Source: Paludibacteraceae bacterium (GTDB lineage: Bacteria; Bacteroidota; Bacteroidia; Bacteroidales; Paludibacteraceae). From it: a stretch of 44,482 nt of DNA. How positions within the stretch are numbered: position 1 is the stretch's first letter; each line of letters opens with the position of its first letter. The DNA lies in contig JAFVDD010000046.1 in NCBI GenBank assembly GCA_017478725.1, positions 1-44,482 on the forward strand, given 5' to 3'. The position numbers were made by a program, and so were the translations under genes. Of this stretch, positions 1 to 8,136 are shown in pieces. Below the pieces are notes generated by a model. That model searched no databases. It was not told the origin of the DNA and saw only the letters and a list, made by a program, of their open reading frames with translations.

Positions 1-93
1 ATTGCTATCGCTAACAAACTTATCCGACAGGCGTTTGCTGTTGTTACTCAAAATCGACCCTATATAGATGGATATGTATCATCTTTAGCTTAA
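1..93 (+). CDS. IS110-family transposase, C-terminal fragment (window edge)
   Basis: The first 30 codons are open in frame 1 and end in TAA at 91-93. The peptide IANKLIRQAFAVV followed by a short polar tail resembles the extreme C-terminus of IS110/IS1111-type (DEDD plus serine) transposases. The catalytic parts lie outside the window, so the family call rests on about 30 residues. The roughly 220 bp that follow are non-coding and can fold, as expected for the end of such an element. A C-terminal piece of an unrelated protein cannot be excluded. Confidence 0.55.
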   Translation: MAIANKLIRQAFAVVTQNRPYIDGYVSSLA

Positions 94-140
94 AAAGGTA
101 ATTTTTTATCACTTTTTTAATATAGTTCGTTTATGTCTTT

Positions 141-205
141 GAGTGCTTTTTACTCATAGAGTACGGAGTTGGATGGTAAAAGCACTGGGAGTTTACTCAC
201 AAGTG
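141..205 (+). other. Foldable sequence downstream of the IS110-type transposase
   Basis: GTGCTTTTTAC at 143-153 pairs with GTAAAAGCAC at 176-185 (one bulged T), enclosing a loop of about 22 nt. An alternative nested fold pairs CACT 183-186 with AGTG 202-205 and GAGT 189-192 with ACTC 195-198. IS110-family elements encode a structured guide (bridge) RNA in one non-coding end; a role of that kind here is inference. The rest of 94-310 is AT-rich with no gene seen. Confidence 0.3.
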
Positions 206-310
206 TTTTTAGCAGCCAAGTACGTATAGGAAGCGCAGCTTCTAAAGCACTTAAAGGGTTTTGTTTGTTTTTTTCTTATTTTTAGTAGATACTTATGAGG
301 AAAAATTGTA

Positions 311-337
311 AATAAAAAACGGACCCTCATAGGTCCG
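311..337 (-). terminator. Rho-independent terminator of tRNA-Leu(UAG)
   Basis: CGGACC 320-325 and GGTCCG 332-337 form a 6-bp stem with a 6-nt loop. On the minus strand it is followed by a T-rich tract (complement of 311-319). It lies 4 nt beyond the tRNA 3' end. Confidence 0.8.
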
Positions 338-341
338 TGTG

Positions 342-423
342 TGCGGCATAAAAGACTCGAACTTTCACTCCTCTCGGAACCAGATCCTAAGTCTGGCGCG
401 TCTACCAATTCCGCCAATGCCGC
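342..423 (-). tRNA. tRNA-Leu (anticodon UAG)
   Basis: On the minus strand the acceptor arm GCGGCAT (423-417) pairs with ATGCCGC (349-343), with discriminator A at 342. The anticodon stem CCAGA/TCTGG encloses the loop CTTAGGA, giving anticodon UAG, which reads CUA and probably other CUN leucine codons. A long variable arm is present, as expected for leucine tRNA. CCA is not encoded. A minus-strand promoter lies at 516-546 and a terminator follows at 311-337, so it is a single-gene unit. Confidence 0.93.
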
Positions 424-452
424 TTCGCATGTGCTTCCGGCCGGATGCAGTC

Positions 453-497
453 CTTAAGTTCCTTAAACTCCTTAAAGACCTTAAGCTCCTTAAAACC
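453..497. repeat. Five tandem 9-bp units (CTTAAnnnC type)
   Basis: Five consecutive 9-bp units: CTTAAGTTC, CTTAAACTC, CTTAAAGAC, CTTAAGCTC, CTTAAAACC. They lie between the tRNA-Leu gene and its promoter, so they are probably transcribed as the tRNA 5' leader. No function is known to me. Confidence 0.85.
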
Positions 498-515
498 TCC
501 CGCCGAAATCGGCGA

Positions 516-546
516 CAAAATTACTGCTTTTTTTTGAATTATGCAA
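516..546 (-). promoter_or_regulatory. Promoter of tRNA-Leu(UAG), overlapping the M16 start codon
   Basis: Minus-strand TTGC (546-543), a 19-bp spacer and TAATTTTG (523-516) match the Bacteroidota -33/-7 pattern. The spacer carries TTCAAAAAAAAGCAG, one base different from the spacer of three other promoters in the window. The -33 box covers codons 1-2 of the M16 gene at 541. Confidence 0.75.
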
Positions 547-1803
547 GAGAATTCGCAAACTTTTTATCATATTCTGCCAAATGGCGTTAAAATTGTCCAC
601 CGCCGCACGCCTTCGCCCGTCGCTTACATCGGCGTGATGGTCGGAGCCGGCACACGGGACGAACGGCCCGGCGAGAACGGCATGGCGCATTACATCGAGC
701 ATTGTGTCTTCAAGGGCACGGCTCACCATTCGGCGCGCCACATCATCCATGCCATCGAAGGCATCGGAGGTGAAATCAACGCCTATACCACCAAGGAGGA
801 AACCACGTTTTATGCCGCTATTCTCGCCGAACATGTCCAACTGACTTTGCACCTGATAGCCGAAATGGTCACCGAACCGGCCTTCAAAAAGGAGGAAACC
901 GACAAGGAGCGTATGGTCATCATCGACGAGATTGAGAGTTACAACGACAGCCCCTCCGAACTCATCTACGATGATTTTGAGTCCCTTGTTTTTGCCGGCA
1001 CGCCTCTCGCCATGCCTATTCTGGGCACCAAAAAGACCCTCAGAAATATATCTGCCAAACCCGAATATCCCAAACAATGGATGGCGCAGCACTACACGCC
1101 GGACCGGATGGTCGTTTTCTGTCAGGGCAACCTCAAACCCGAGAAAATCTTCCGTCTGGCGGAGAAGGAATTTTCTTCTCTCGCTCGGGTGAATCCGACG
1201 GAGGTCAGACCTGCGACGGTCAGCCGACGGTCAAGTATAACGAAACTACCGGAACAGTATGAGGCGCATTACCGCAAACATACCCATCAGATCCACGCCA
1301 TGCTCGGCGGCCTGGCCTATCCGCTCGGACATGAGAACCAGTTGCCGATGTTTTTGCTGAACAATATTCTCGGCGGTGGCAGTCTCAACAGCCGCCTCAA
1401 TCTTTCTCTGCGCGAGGCGAAAGGGCTGGTCTATACCGTTGAGTCCGCCTATACACCCCTTAGTGACACTGGCTATTGGTCCGTTTATTGGGCTTGCGAA
1501 CCGGAGCATTACTCGTTCAGCCTGAGCCTCGTGCGTCAGGAGCTCGACAAACTCGCTGCCACTCCTTTGACCGAATCCGCGCTGCGCCATGCGCTGCAAC
1601 AGCTCCGCGGACAGATGGCTGTCTCTGCCCAGAATCAGGAAAACAGCGCGCTGGCAATGGCCAAATCAGTGCTCTATTTCGGTCAGGCTCCCGAATGGCA
1701 GGATACGTACGAAAAAGTAGCCCGGACCGATGTCTCCCGCCTGCAGGCTATCGCAGAGGAAATGTTTGACGAAAATAACCGTTACATTTTGACATACGAA
1801 TAA
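541..1803 (+). CDS. M16 family zinc metallopeptidase
   Basis: The protein has 420 residues and the two-lobed length of a bacterial M16B peptidase (mitochondrial processing-peptidase-like). The inverted zinc motif HxxEH is at residues 50-54 (HYIEH), and the probable third ligand is Glu130 in VIIDEIES. The second lobe contains GGGSLNSRL and the G-L-V-Y-T stretch usual for the family, which grips substrate peptides. No signal peptide is seen, so it is probably cytoplasmic; it would degrade or process peptides. The start at 541 fits the family N-terminus (short strand, then LPNGVKIVH). Oddities: the start codon overlaps the divergent tRNA-Leu promoter, no plus-strand promoter was recognised just upstream, and residues about 220-235 are encoded by a repeat sequence found elsewhere in the window (1203-1239). 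Confidence 0.9.
   Translation: MQENSQTFYHILPNGVKIVHRRTPSPVAYIGVMVGAGTRDERPGENGMAHYIEHCVFKGTAHHSARHIIHAIEGIGGEINAYTTKEETTFYAAILAEHVQLTLHLIAEMVTEPAFKKEETDKERMVIIDEIESYNDSPSELIYDDFESLVFAGTPLAMPILGTKKTLRNISAKPEYPKQWMAQHYTPDRMVVFCQGNLKPEKIFRLAEKEFSSLARVNPTEVRPATVSRRSSITKLPEQYEAHYRKHTHQIHAMLGGLAYPLGHENQLPMFLLNNILGGGSLNSRLNLSLREAKGLVYTVESAYTPLSDTGYWSVYWACEPEHYSFSLSLVRQELDKLAATPLTESALRHALQQLRGQMAVSAQNQENSALAMAKSVLYFGQAPEWQDTYEKVARTDVSRLQAIAEEMFDENNRYILTYE
1203..1239 (+). repeat. Dispersed repeat inside the M16 gene
   Basis: GGTCAGACCTGCG at 1203-1215 is identical to 16981-16993 inside murE. CAGCCGACGGTCAAGTATA at 1221-1239 matches 18 of 19 bases of the intergenic array at 29035-29053 (reverse strand). 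It encodes the stretch RPATVSRRSS between the two lobes of the peptidase. Confidence 0.75.
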
Positions 1804-1906
1804 GCCTTTATCCCTCTTTTTTGCTATCGTTTTTTCGGTTTTTTTGAATAAAAATGCAAAATAAGCTGACTTTTTTTGACGAAAAACATATTTTTTTATA
1901 GAAATA

Positions 1907-1938
1907 TTTGGTAAAGTCAAAAAAAAGCAGTATCTTTG
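1907..1938 (+). promoter_or_regulatory. Promoter of the SusC/SusD operon
   Basis: TTTG (1907-1910), a 20-bp spacer and TATCTTTG (1931-1938) match the Bacteroidota sigma-70 consensus. The spacer contains GTCAAAAAAAAGCAG, identical to the spacers before tRNA-Gln and pfp. It leaves a leader of about 105 nt before the SusC start. Confidence 0.85.
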
Positions 1939-2049
1939 CACACTTTTTCGTCTATACGCGCTACGCGTGTACCTTGTTGTATGTGTATGTGCGCGATAGG
2001 TGCGCGTGAAAAGAGCGCGAGAAAAGAAATACATAACAAACAATACATA

Positions 2050-5000
2050 ATGAAAAAATTTTACTATTTGTTAGTCTGCTTGTTCCTCATTCCTGTGGGC
2101 GCTTGGGCGCAGTCATTGGTATCCGGTACCGTTTATGACGAAGCAGGGGAGCCGGCTATCGGAGCCAACGTGGTGGTCGAAGGGACTACTACGGGAACAG
2201 TGACAGACTTTGACGGTTTTTTTGAGATAACCCTTCCCGCCGGGAAAAAGAATCTGGTTATCTCCTATCTGGGCTACAAGACTGTGACAGTCCCTGCAAA
2301 GCCCGACATGAAAGTAAAACTCGAGACCGAGGCGCAACAAATCCAGGAAGTGGTCGTTACCGGTATGGTGAAGCAGGACAAACGTCTCTTCACAGGTGCT
2401 ACTACCAAGCTGGAGGCCGAAGAAACGATGCTCTCCGGTGTGGCGGATATCAGCCGTTCGCTTGAGGGTAAAGCTGCCGGTGTGAGTGTGCAGAACGTCA
2501 GTGGTACATTCGGTACGGCGCCTAAGATCCGCGTCCGCGGTGCCACTTCTATCTACGGTGCTTCCAAACCGCTGTGGGTGGTGGATGGTGTCGTATTGGA
2601 GGATGCAGTCGAGATGAGTGCCGACGACCTCTCGTCCGGTGATGCCAAAACCCTGATTGCCAGCGCTATCGCCGGTATCAATGCCGAGGATATCGAGTCG
2701 TTCCAGATCCTGAAGGACGGTTCGGCTACCTCTATCTACGGTGCGCGCGCTATGGCGGGCGTCATCGTCGTTACTACCAAGAAAGGTCAGGCGGGCAAAT
2801 CCAAACTGCAATATACTACCGAACTGACCTACCGTATGATACCCTCCTATAGGGATTACAATATCTGTAATTCCCAGGAGCAGATGGGTATCTATCAGGA
2901 GTTGGAGCGCAAAGGATGGCTGGAGTATAGTTCTTTGAGCAGCGCTAAGAATAGCGGTGTGTATGGTTTGATGTACCAGCTGATTGACCAAGCCGAGGCC
3001 GGCGGAGTGGGGCTGGAAAACACAGTTCAGGCGCGCAATGCTTATCTGCGTCAGGCTGAGTTCCGCAATACCGACTGGTTCAAGGAACTCTTCAACCAGA
3101 CGGTGATGCACAACCACTCGCTCTCTTATTCTGCCGGTACCGACCGTGCACGCGTGTATGTATCGCTCTCTGCCATGCAGGATCCCGGATGGTACAAATC
3201 CAGCGAGATTTCCCGTTTCACAGGTACGGCTAACGCCAACTTCGACCTGCTACCCTCCACCAGCAAGCAGAAACTGACTGCCGGTGTGAATTTCATGGGT
3301 AGCTACCGTAAGCAGAAAGCGCCGGGAACTATCTCTTCGAGCACTGACCCTATCTCAGGTGCTGTTAGCCGTGAGTTTGATATCAACCCGTTCTCGTATG
3401 CGATGAATACTTCGCGTGCGATGGATCCGACGGCTACCTATCGCCGTAACTACTGCGATTTCAATATCGTGGACGAGTTGGCTCGCAACTATATTGATAT
3501 CAAGGTAACCGACCTGAAGTTCCAGGGCGACATCAGCTACAAGCCGGTACGCGGTTTGGAAATCAGTGCGTTGGGCGCTGTCCGCTACCAGATGAGCCGT
3601 CAGGAACATAATATCACCGACCAGTCCAACCAGGCGCGTGCATATCGTGCGGGTATTGACCCGGAGGATAACACTATTCGTGAGAGCAACTCGTTCCTTT
3701 ATAAGGATCCGGATGACCCTGCTGCACTGCCTGAAACAGTGTTGCCTAAGGGAGGTATCTACAACCTGACCGAGTACTCGCTGCTCTCTACAGATTTCCG
3801 TGCTACGGTTAGTTACAACCGCGATCTGGGCCGTAACGGCGACCATATTATCAGCCTCTTCGGCGGTGGCGAGTTGAACTCGACCAACCGTCAGTACACA
3901 TGGTTCCGCGGCTGGGGGTACCAGTACGAGAACGGCGGTGTGCCGTTTACGGACTACCGTTTGTTCAAACAGAGCCAGGAGGAGAACTCTACCTATTTCT
4001 CCAATGAATTTACCTACTATCGCAACCTCGCTTTCTTCGCGATGGCTACCTATTCCTACAAAGGACGTTATACCGTCAACGGCGTTGTTCGCTATGAGGG
4101 TACCAACAAATTAGGTAAGAGCCAGAGCGCACGTTGGTTGCCTACGTGGAACGTGTCTGCGGCATGGAATGCCCATGAGGAGCGCTGGTGGGAGCCTACT
4201 TTCGGCAGCGCATGGACACACGCCAGCCTCAAGGCGAGCTACTCGCTTACCGCTGACCGCGGACCGAGCTGGGTAACCAACTCGCTGGCTGTCTTCCAGA
4301 GCTATAGCCCGTATCGTCCGAACACCAATGCATCGGAGACGGGTATCCAGCTCTACGACTTGGAGAACTCCGAGCTGACCTATGAGAAGAAGCATGAGTT
4401 GAACATCGGTATAGCCCTTGGTTTTGTGGACAACCGCATCAATCTGGAGTTCGACTGGTATCGCCGTAACAACTTCGACCTGATAGGTATCGTGCAGACC
4501 ATGGGTGTCGGCGGTCAGACCGAGAAATATGCCAACGATGCTACCATGAGTTCCACCGGTTGCGAGTTCACTCTCTCTACTGTCAATGTGAAATACCGCG
4601 ACTTCAAATGGACGACCGACTGGATCTTCTCTTGGGCTGAGAACAAGATTACCAAGCTGGAGTCTCACCCGCAGATGTACTCGCTGGTATCCGGCTCTGT
4701 AATGTCTCGCCGTGAGAACTATCCGGTAGGTGCGATGTTCTCCGTTCCGTTTGCCGGTCTGACGGAGGAAGGTCTGCCTACCTTCTATATAGACGAGGCT
4801 CACACGCAAATCGCCGGTCCGGATAATTACGGAGATGTGGATTTCCAGGAGTATGATAATTTGGATTATTTGAAATACGAAGGAACGGTAGATCCTACTA
4901 TCACCGGTTCGTTCGGCAATGCGTTCTCCTGGAGAGGTATCAAGCTGAATATCTTCTTTACCTACAGCTTCGGCAATGTACTGCGTCTGGATCCGCTTTG

Positions 5001-5421
5001 CTATGTATATAGCAGCCAATATAGCGACCTGACAGCGAGCATGAAGGAAATGAAGAACCGTTGGATGGTACCGGATGACGAGGCTACCACTACGATTCCG
5101 GCTATCGCTACCAAGCGTCAGTATCAGGAGATTAACAATCTCTATACCGCTTATTCGGCATACAACTATTCTACCGAGCGTGTAGCCAAGGGCGATTTCA
5201 TCCGTTTGAAGGAAATCTCGCTGAGCTACGACCTGCCGGCTAAGTATCTGGAAGGTCAGAAAGCGGTGTCCAACTTCGGTGTCAAACTGACCGCTACCAA
5301 CATCTGGCTGGCTTATGCCGACAAGAAACTCAACGGACGTGACCCTGAGTTCTATAACACCGGTGGTGTCAGCTCGCCTAACCCCCGCCAGTTCACACTG
5401 ACCATTAAACTTGGATTCTAA
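2050..5421 (+). CDS. SusC/RagA-family TonB-dependent outer-membrane receptor
   Basis: The protein has 1,123 residues from the ATG at 2050; upstream in-frame codons precede a poor, Cys-rich extension, while MKKFYYLLVCLF begins a clear signal peptide ending AWA-Q at 20/21. A carboxypeptidase-D regulatory-like domain follows (about 22-105, with SGTVYDEAGEPAIGANV and DGFFEI), then a TonB-box-like EVVVTGMV, the plug domain with LWVVDG and the SusC-type signature ILKDGSATSIYGARA, and a beta-barrel ending LTIKLGF. It would import a ligand too large for porins across the outer membrane using TonB energy. It is first in an operon with the SusD partner 20 bp downstream. The substrate cannot be read from the sequence. 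Confidence 0.96.
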   Translation: MKKFYYLLVCLFLIPVGAWAQSLVSGTVYDEAGEPAIGANVVVEGTTTGTVTDFDGFFEITLPAGKKNLVISYLGYKTVTVPAKPDMKVKLETEAQQIQEVVVTGMVKQDKRLFTGATTKLEAEETMLSGVADISRSLEGKAAGVSVQNVSGTFGTAPKIRVRGATSIYGASKPLWVVDGVVLEDAVEMSADDLSSGDAKTLIASAIAGINAEDIESFQILKDGSATSIYGARAMAGVIVVTTKKGQAGKSKLQYTTELTYRMIPSYRDYNICNSQEQMGIYQELERKGWLEYSSLSSAKNSGVYGLMYQLIDQAEAGGVGLENTVQARNAYLRQAEFRNTDWFKELFNQTVMHNHSLSYSAGTDRARVYVSLSAMQDPGWYKSSEISRFTGTANANFDLLPSTSKQKLTAGVNFMGSYRKQKAPGTISSSTDPISGAVSREFDINPFSYAMNTSRAMDPTATYRRNYCDFNIVDELARNYIDIKVTDLKFQGDISYKPVRGLEISALGAVRYQMSRQEHNITDQSNQARAYRAGIDPEDNTIRESNSFLYKDPDDPAALPETVLPKGGIYNLTEYSLLSTDFRATVSYNRDLGRNGDHIISLFGGGELNSTNRQYTWFRGWGYQYENGGVPFTDYRLFKQSQEENSTYFSNEFTYYRNLAFFAMATYSYKGRYTVNGVVRYEGTNKLGKSQSARWLPTWNVSAAWNAHEERWWEPTFGSAWTHASLKASYSLTADRGPSWVTNSLAVFQSYSPYRPNTNASETGIQLYDLENSELTYEKKHELNIGIALGFVDNRINLEFDWYRRNNFDLIGIVQTMGVGGQTEKYANDATMSSTGCEFTLSTVNVKYRDFKWTTDWIFSWAENKITKLESHPQMYSLVSGSVMSRRENYPVGAMFSVPFAGLTEEGLPTFYIDEAHTQIAGPDNYGDVDFQEYDNLDYLKYEGTVDPTITGSFGNAFSWRGIKLNIFFTYSFGNVLRLDPLCYVYSSQYSDLTASMKEMKNRWMVPDDEATTTIPAIATKRQYQEINNLYTAYSAYNYSTERVAKGDFIRLKEISLSYDLPAKYLEGQKAVSNFGVKLTATNIWLAYADKKLNGRDPEFYNTGGVSSPNPRQFTLTIKLGF

Positions 5422-5441
5422 CAACAAAGCAGATTAAGACA

Positions 5442-7175
5442 ATGAAACATAATACATTATACATATTTGCGCTATCCCTTGTAATGGGTCTGCTTTCGGG
5501 ATGCAATTTCCTGGACCAGAACCCGGATATGCGTGCATCGATTGATACCAAAGAGAAGGTGCGTCTGTTGCTGGTGTCTGCCTATACCAACGCTAACGCC
5601 GGAACAATTTGTGAGTTCTCGTCGGATAATATTATTGATAATAACTCCCCGGATGCATATGGCCACTGCAATGCGCTCAATCCTTTGGATAAAATGTACG
5701 ATGAGATTTTTGCATGGCAACCTGTAGTTAGTAGTGAGCAGCAGGATTCGCCTACCTATATCTGGGATGCCTGCTATTCTGCTATTGCAGCCTGCAATCA
5801 GGCTCTTTTGGCTATCGCCGAACTGGAGGCAAAAGGCATCAACATGGATGCCGAAAAAGGCGAAGCATTGGTTAGCCGCGCGTACCACCATTTCCTGCTG
5901 GCTACCGTTTTCTGCCAGACTTGGAAAGACGAGACCCTTAGCAAACAGGACTCGGGTATCCATTATATGACAGAGCCGGAAACCAAAGTGGCTCCTGTGT
6001 ATTACCGTGGTACGGTATATGATACCTACAAAGCTATCGAGGCCGATCTGGAGGCTGGGCTGCCATTGGTGGATGACGGATATTACACCGTGCCCAAGTA
6101 CCATTTCAATGTGAAGGCCGCTCATGCATTTGCTGCGCGTTTCTACCTCTATACCCGTCAATGGGACAAGGTGATTACACACGCCAACTATGTTCTCGGA
6201 ACAGATGATGCGGCTACGCTCGGCATGCTCTTTGATGCACGCTACACCCTGGTGGATTGTACAGACATCAACACAGAGATGAACGGATGGATTGATGCCA
6301 AATCTCCGGCTAACCTGCTTATCTACACTACGATGTCGCAGGCAAGTTATACGGTGTTCTCGTCTTATGGCCGCTATCAGTTCAACCGCGATGCGCGTAA
6401 TTATACTACAAGTGCAGGCGGTCCGTGCTGGGGAAGCCGTTTCCCGGGATTTTCAGTATGGTCTGCCGGTCAGGAGTACGGCTCGTTGCTGGCATGGTTC
6501 TACTATCTGTTTGAATATACCGACAAGGTAAACGGCTATGGTTATATCCATGGAGTGACACGTGCTTTCACTACCAACGAGACTCTGCTTTGCCGCGCTG
6601 AGGCGAAAGCGAACCTCAACGACCTCGGCGGTGCTATCAATGATCTTCGTTTGTGGGCGCAGAGTTATGACGTGAGTGAAAATAACCGTATGGATACATT
6701 GCCCAATGGTGACGTCAACCTCACACAGGCCAAGATTCGCGCGTTCTATGCACCTGGCGGCAACCCGAATTTTGTACCTGTACTTCACAATACTGATATT
6801 TGTCCTTCGTGGGTTCTGTCAGCAGATCAAGAACGTATCATAGATTGTGTACTGCATTTCCGCCGTCTGGAGACTATCCATACCGGTTTGCGTTGGCATG
6901 ATTTGAAACGCTATGGTATTGAGATTGAGCACCGTCAGGGTACAACTCCTGCATCCACGCTGATTTGGAACGACGACCGCCGTGCTATTCAGTTGCCTAA
7001 AAAGGTAATTATCGCCGGCATGAGCGCCAACCCGCGTGTGATATTAGGACCAAACGCTATCGGTGGATCCGACAATGTCTCAGCCGGAACTAATATCGGT
7101 GGCGAACCCGTGAAAACAAGCATTCTGGAGGCTAAAACACTTGGAGCACAGATTACACTTGTGCAAGAAGACTAA
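5442..7175 (+). CDS. SusD/RagB-family outer-membrane lipoprotein
   Basis: The protein has 577 residues. The signal peptide ends in the lipobox LLSG-C (Cys21), so it is lipid-anchored, and in this family usually surface-exposed, where it forms the lid over the SusC barrel. The N-terminus CNFLDQNPDM matches the usual start of mature SusD proteins, and helical TPR-like segments follow (for example VSRAYHHFLLATVF and AAHAFAARFYLYTRQW). The C-terminal part (ERIIDCVLHFRRLETIHTGLRWHDLKRYG) matches the conserved SusD end region where the last helices pack. It sits 20 bp after SusC, so the two should form one import complex. Ligand unknown. Confidence 0.94.
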   Translation: MKHNTLYIFALSLVMGLLSGCNFLDQNPDMRASIDTKEKVRLLLVSAYTNANAGTICEFSSDNIIDNNSPDAYGHCNALNPLDKMYDEIFAWQPVVSSEQQDSPTYIWDACYSAIAACNQALLAIAELEAKGINMDAEKGEALVSRAYHHFLLATVFCQTWKDETLSKQDSGIHYMTEPETKVAPVYYRGTVYDTYKAIEADLEAGLPLVDDGYYTVPKYHFNVKAAHAFAARFYLYTRQWDKVITHANYVLGTDDAATLGMLFDARYTLVDCTDINTEMNGWIDAKSPANLLIYTTMSQASYTVFSSYGRYQFNRDARNYTTSAGGPCWGSRFPGFSVWSAGQEYGSLLAWFYYLFEYTDKVNGYGYIHGVTRAFTTNETLLCRAEAKANLNDLGGAINDLRLWAQSYDVSENNRMDTLPNGDVNLTQAKIRAFYAPGGNPNFVPVLHNTDICPSWVLSADQERIIDCVLHFRRLETIHTGLRWHDLKRYGIEIEHRQGTTPASTLIWNDDRRAIQLPKKVIIAGMSANPRVILGPNAIGGSDNVSAGTNIGGEPVKTSILEAKTLGAQITLVQED

Positions 7176-7197
7176 CCTATAACCCTACGTAATATTG

Positions 7198-8118
7198 ATG
7201 AATATGAAAAAGATATATCAAATACTATTTGTGGGAGCAATGGTGCTCGGCTTGGCTTCTTGCGAGAAAGAAGTATTCGGCCCGAGTATTTTCGTTGATC
7301 CGGTGGTGGATACCACTACTTATACATATGAGTTTGACCAATGGTTGTATAAGCACTATACTGTGCCTTACAATGTAGAGTTTCGCTATCGTCTGGATGA
7401 TAATGCAACAGACCCGAACTACAACGTAGTGCCTGTCAGCATGGGCATGGCGGATACAATTGCCCACCTCTCGCTTTATCTCTGGTATGACGTATATGAT
7501 TCTGTGGCTCCCGCAGGTTTCCTCAAGGAGAACGGACCGCGTATTATTCAGCTTATCGGCTCTGCGATGATCAATGCTTCCCAAGGTACGGAGAAACTTG
7601 GTCAGGCTGAGGGCGGTATCAAGATTACTCTAATGAAGATCAACCTCATGGAGACGAATAATATGGATCAGCTCAATGAGTATATCTTCAAGACGATGCA
7701 CCATGAGTTCTCACACATTCTCCATCAGAAAAAGACGTTGCCGAAGGAATTTGAGCAATTGAGCTCCGGTAACTATAATCCGGATGGTTGGCAATATACC
7801 TCTGATGCAGAAGCATGGCAATTGGGATTTGCTTCTCCTTATGGCAGCAGCCAGGTACGTGAAGATTTCGTGGAGATTATTGCCAATTACATTGTCAAGA
7901 CAGATGCACAGTTGAATACAATGTTTACCACTGCCGAGAAAAATGGCAAGAGTGGACGTAAGATTCTGGAGCAGAAGATAGAGATTTGCCGTACATGGCT
8001 CAAAGAGAAATGGGATTTGGACCTCGATGCTCTTCGCGCTGAAGTCCAAACTCGTCAGGCTAATCTGGACTGGGATGAAGTGATGAGTCTTGGGTTCTTG
8101 AATGAGAGTGCTGAATAA
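7198..8118 (+). CDS. SusCD-associated zinc metallohydrolase lipoprotein (HExxH)
   Basis: The protein has about 306 residues. The lipobox LASC (Cys22) makes it a lipoprotein. The zinc-hydrolase motif HEFSH is at residues 169-173 inside MHHEFSHILHQ; a candidate third ligand is a Glu in REDFVEIIANYIV further on. It matches the family of HExxH lipoproteins found beside SusC/SusD pairs (TIGR04549 type; Pfam 'putative zinc-binding metallopeptidase'). It would cut a peptide or protein bound at the cell surface or in the periplasm before or during uptake; this role is inferred. The start is ATG 7198 or ATG 7204, both ahead of the same signal peptide. It lies 22 bp after SusD and 18 bp before the DUF4302 gene. 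Confidence 0.88.
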   Translation: MNMKKIYQILFVGAMVLGLASCEKEVFGPSIFVDPVVDTTTYTYEFDQWLYKHYTVPYNVEFRYRLDDNATDPNYNVVPVSMGMADTIAHLSLYLWYDVYDSVAPAGFLKENGPRIIQLIGSAMINASQGTEKLGQAEGGIKITLMKINLMETNNMDQLNEYIFKTMHHEFSHILHQKKTLPKEFEQLSSGNYNPDGWQYTSDAEAWQLGFASPYGSSQVREDFVEIIANYIVKTDAQLNTMFTTAEKNGKSGRKILEQKIEICRTWLKEKWDLDLDALRAEVQTRQANLDWDEVMSLGFLNESAE

Positions 8119-8136
8119 TAAATTACGAATAGAGAT

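Noticed and set aside
1936-2049. An N-terminal extension of SusC from an upstream TTG.
   Set aside because: The extension overlaps the -7 box, is rich in Cys and Arg, and would bury the signal peptide that begins at 2050.
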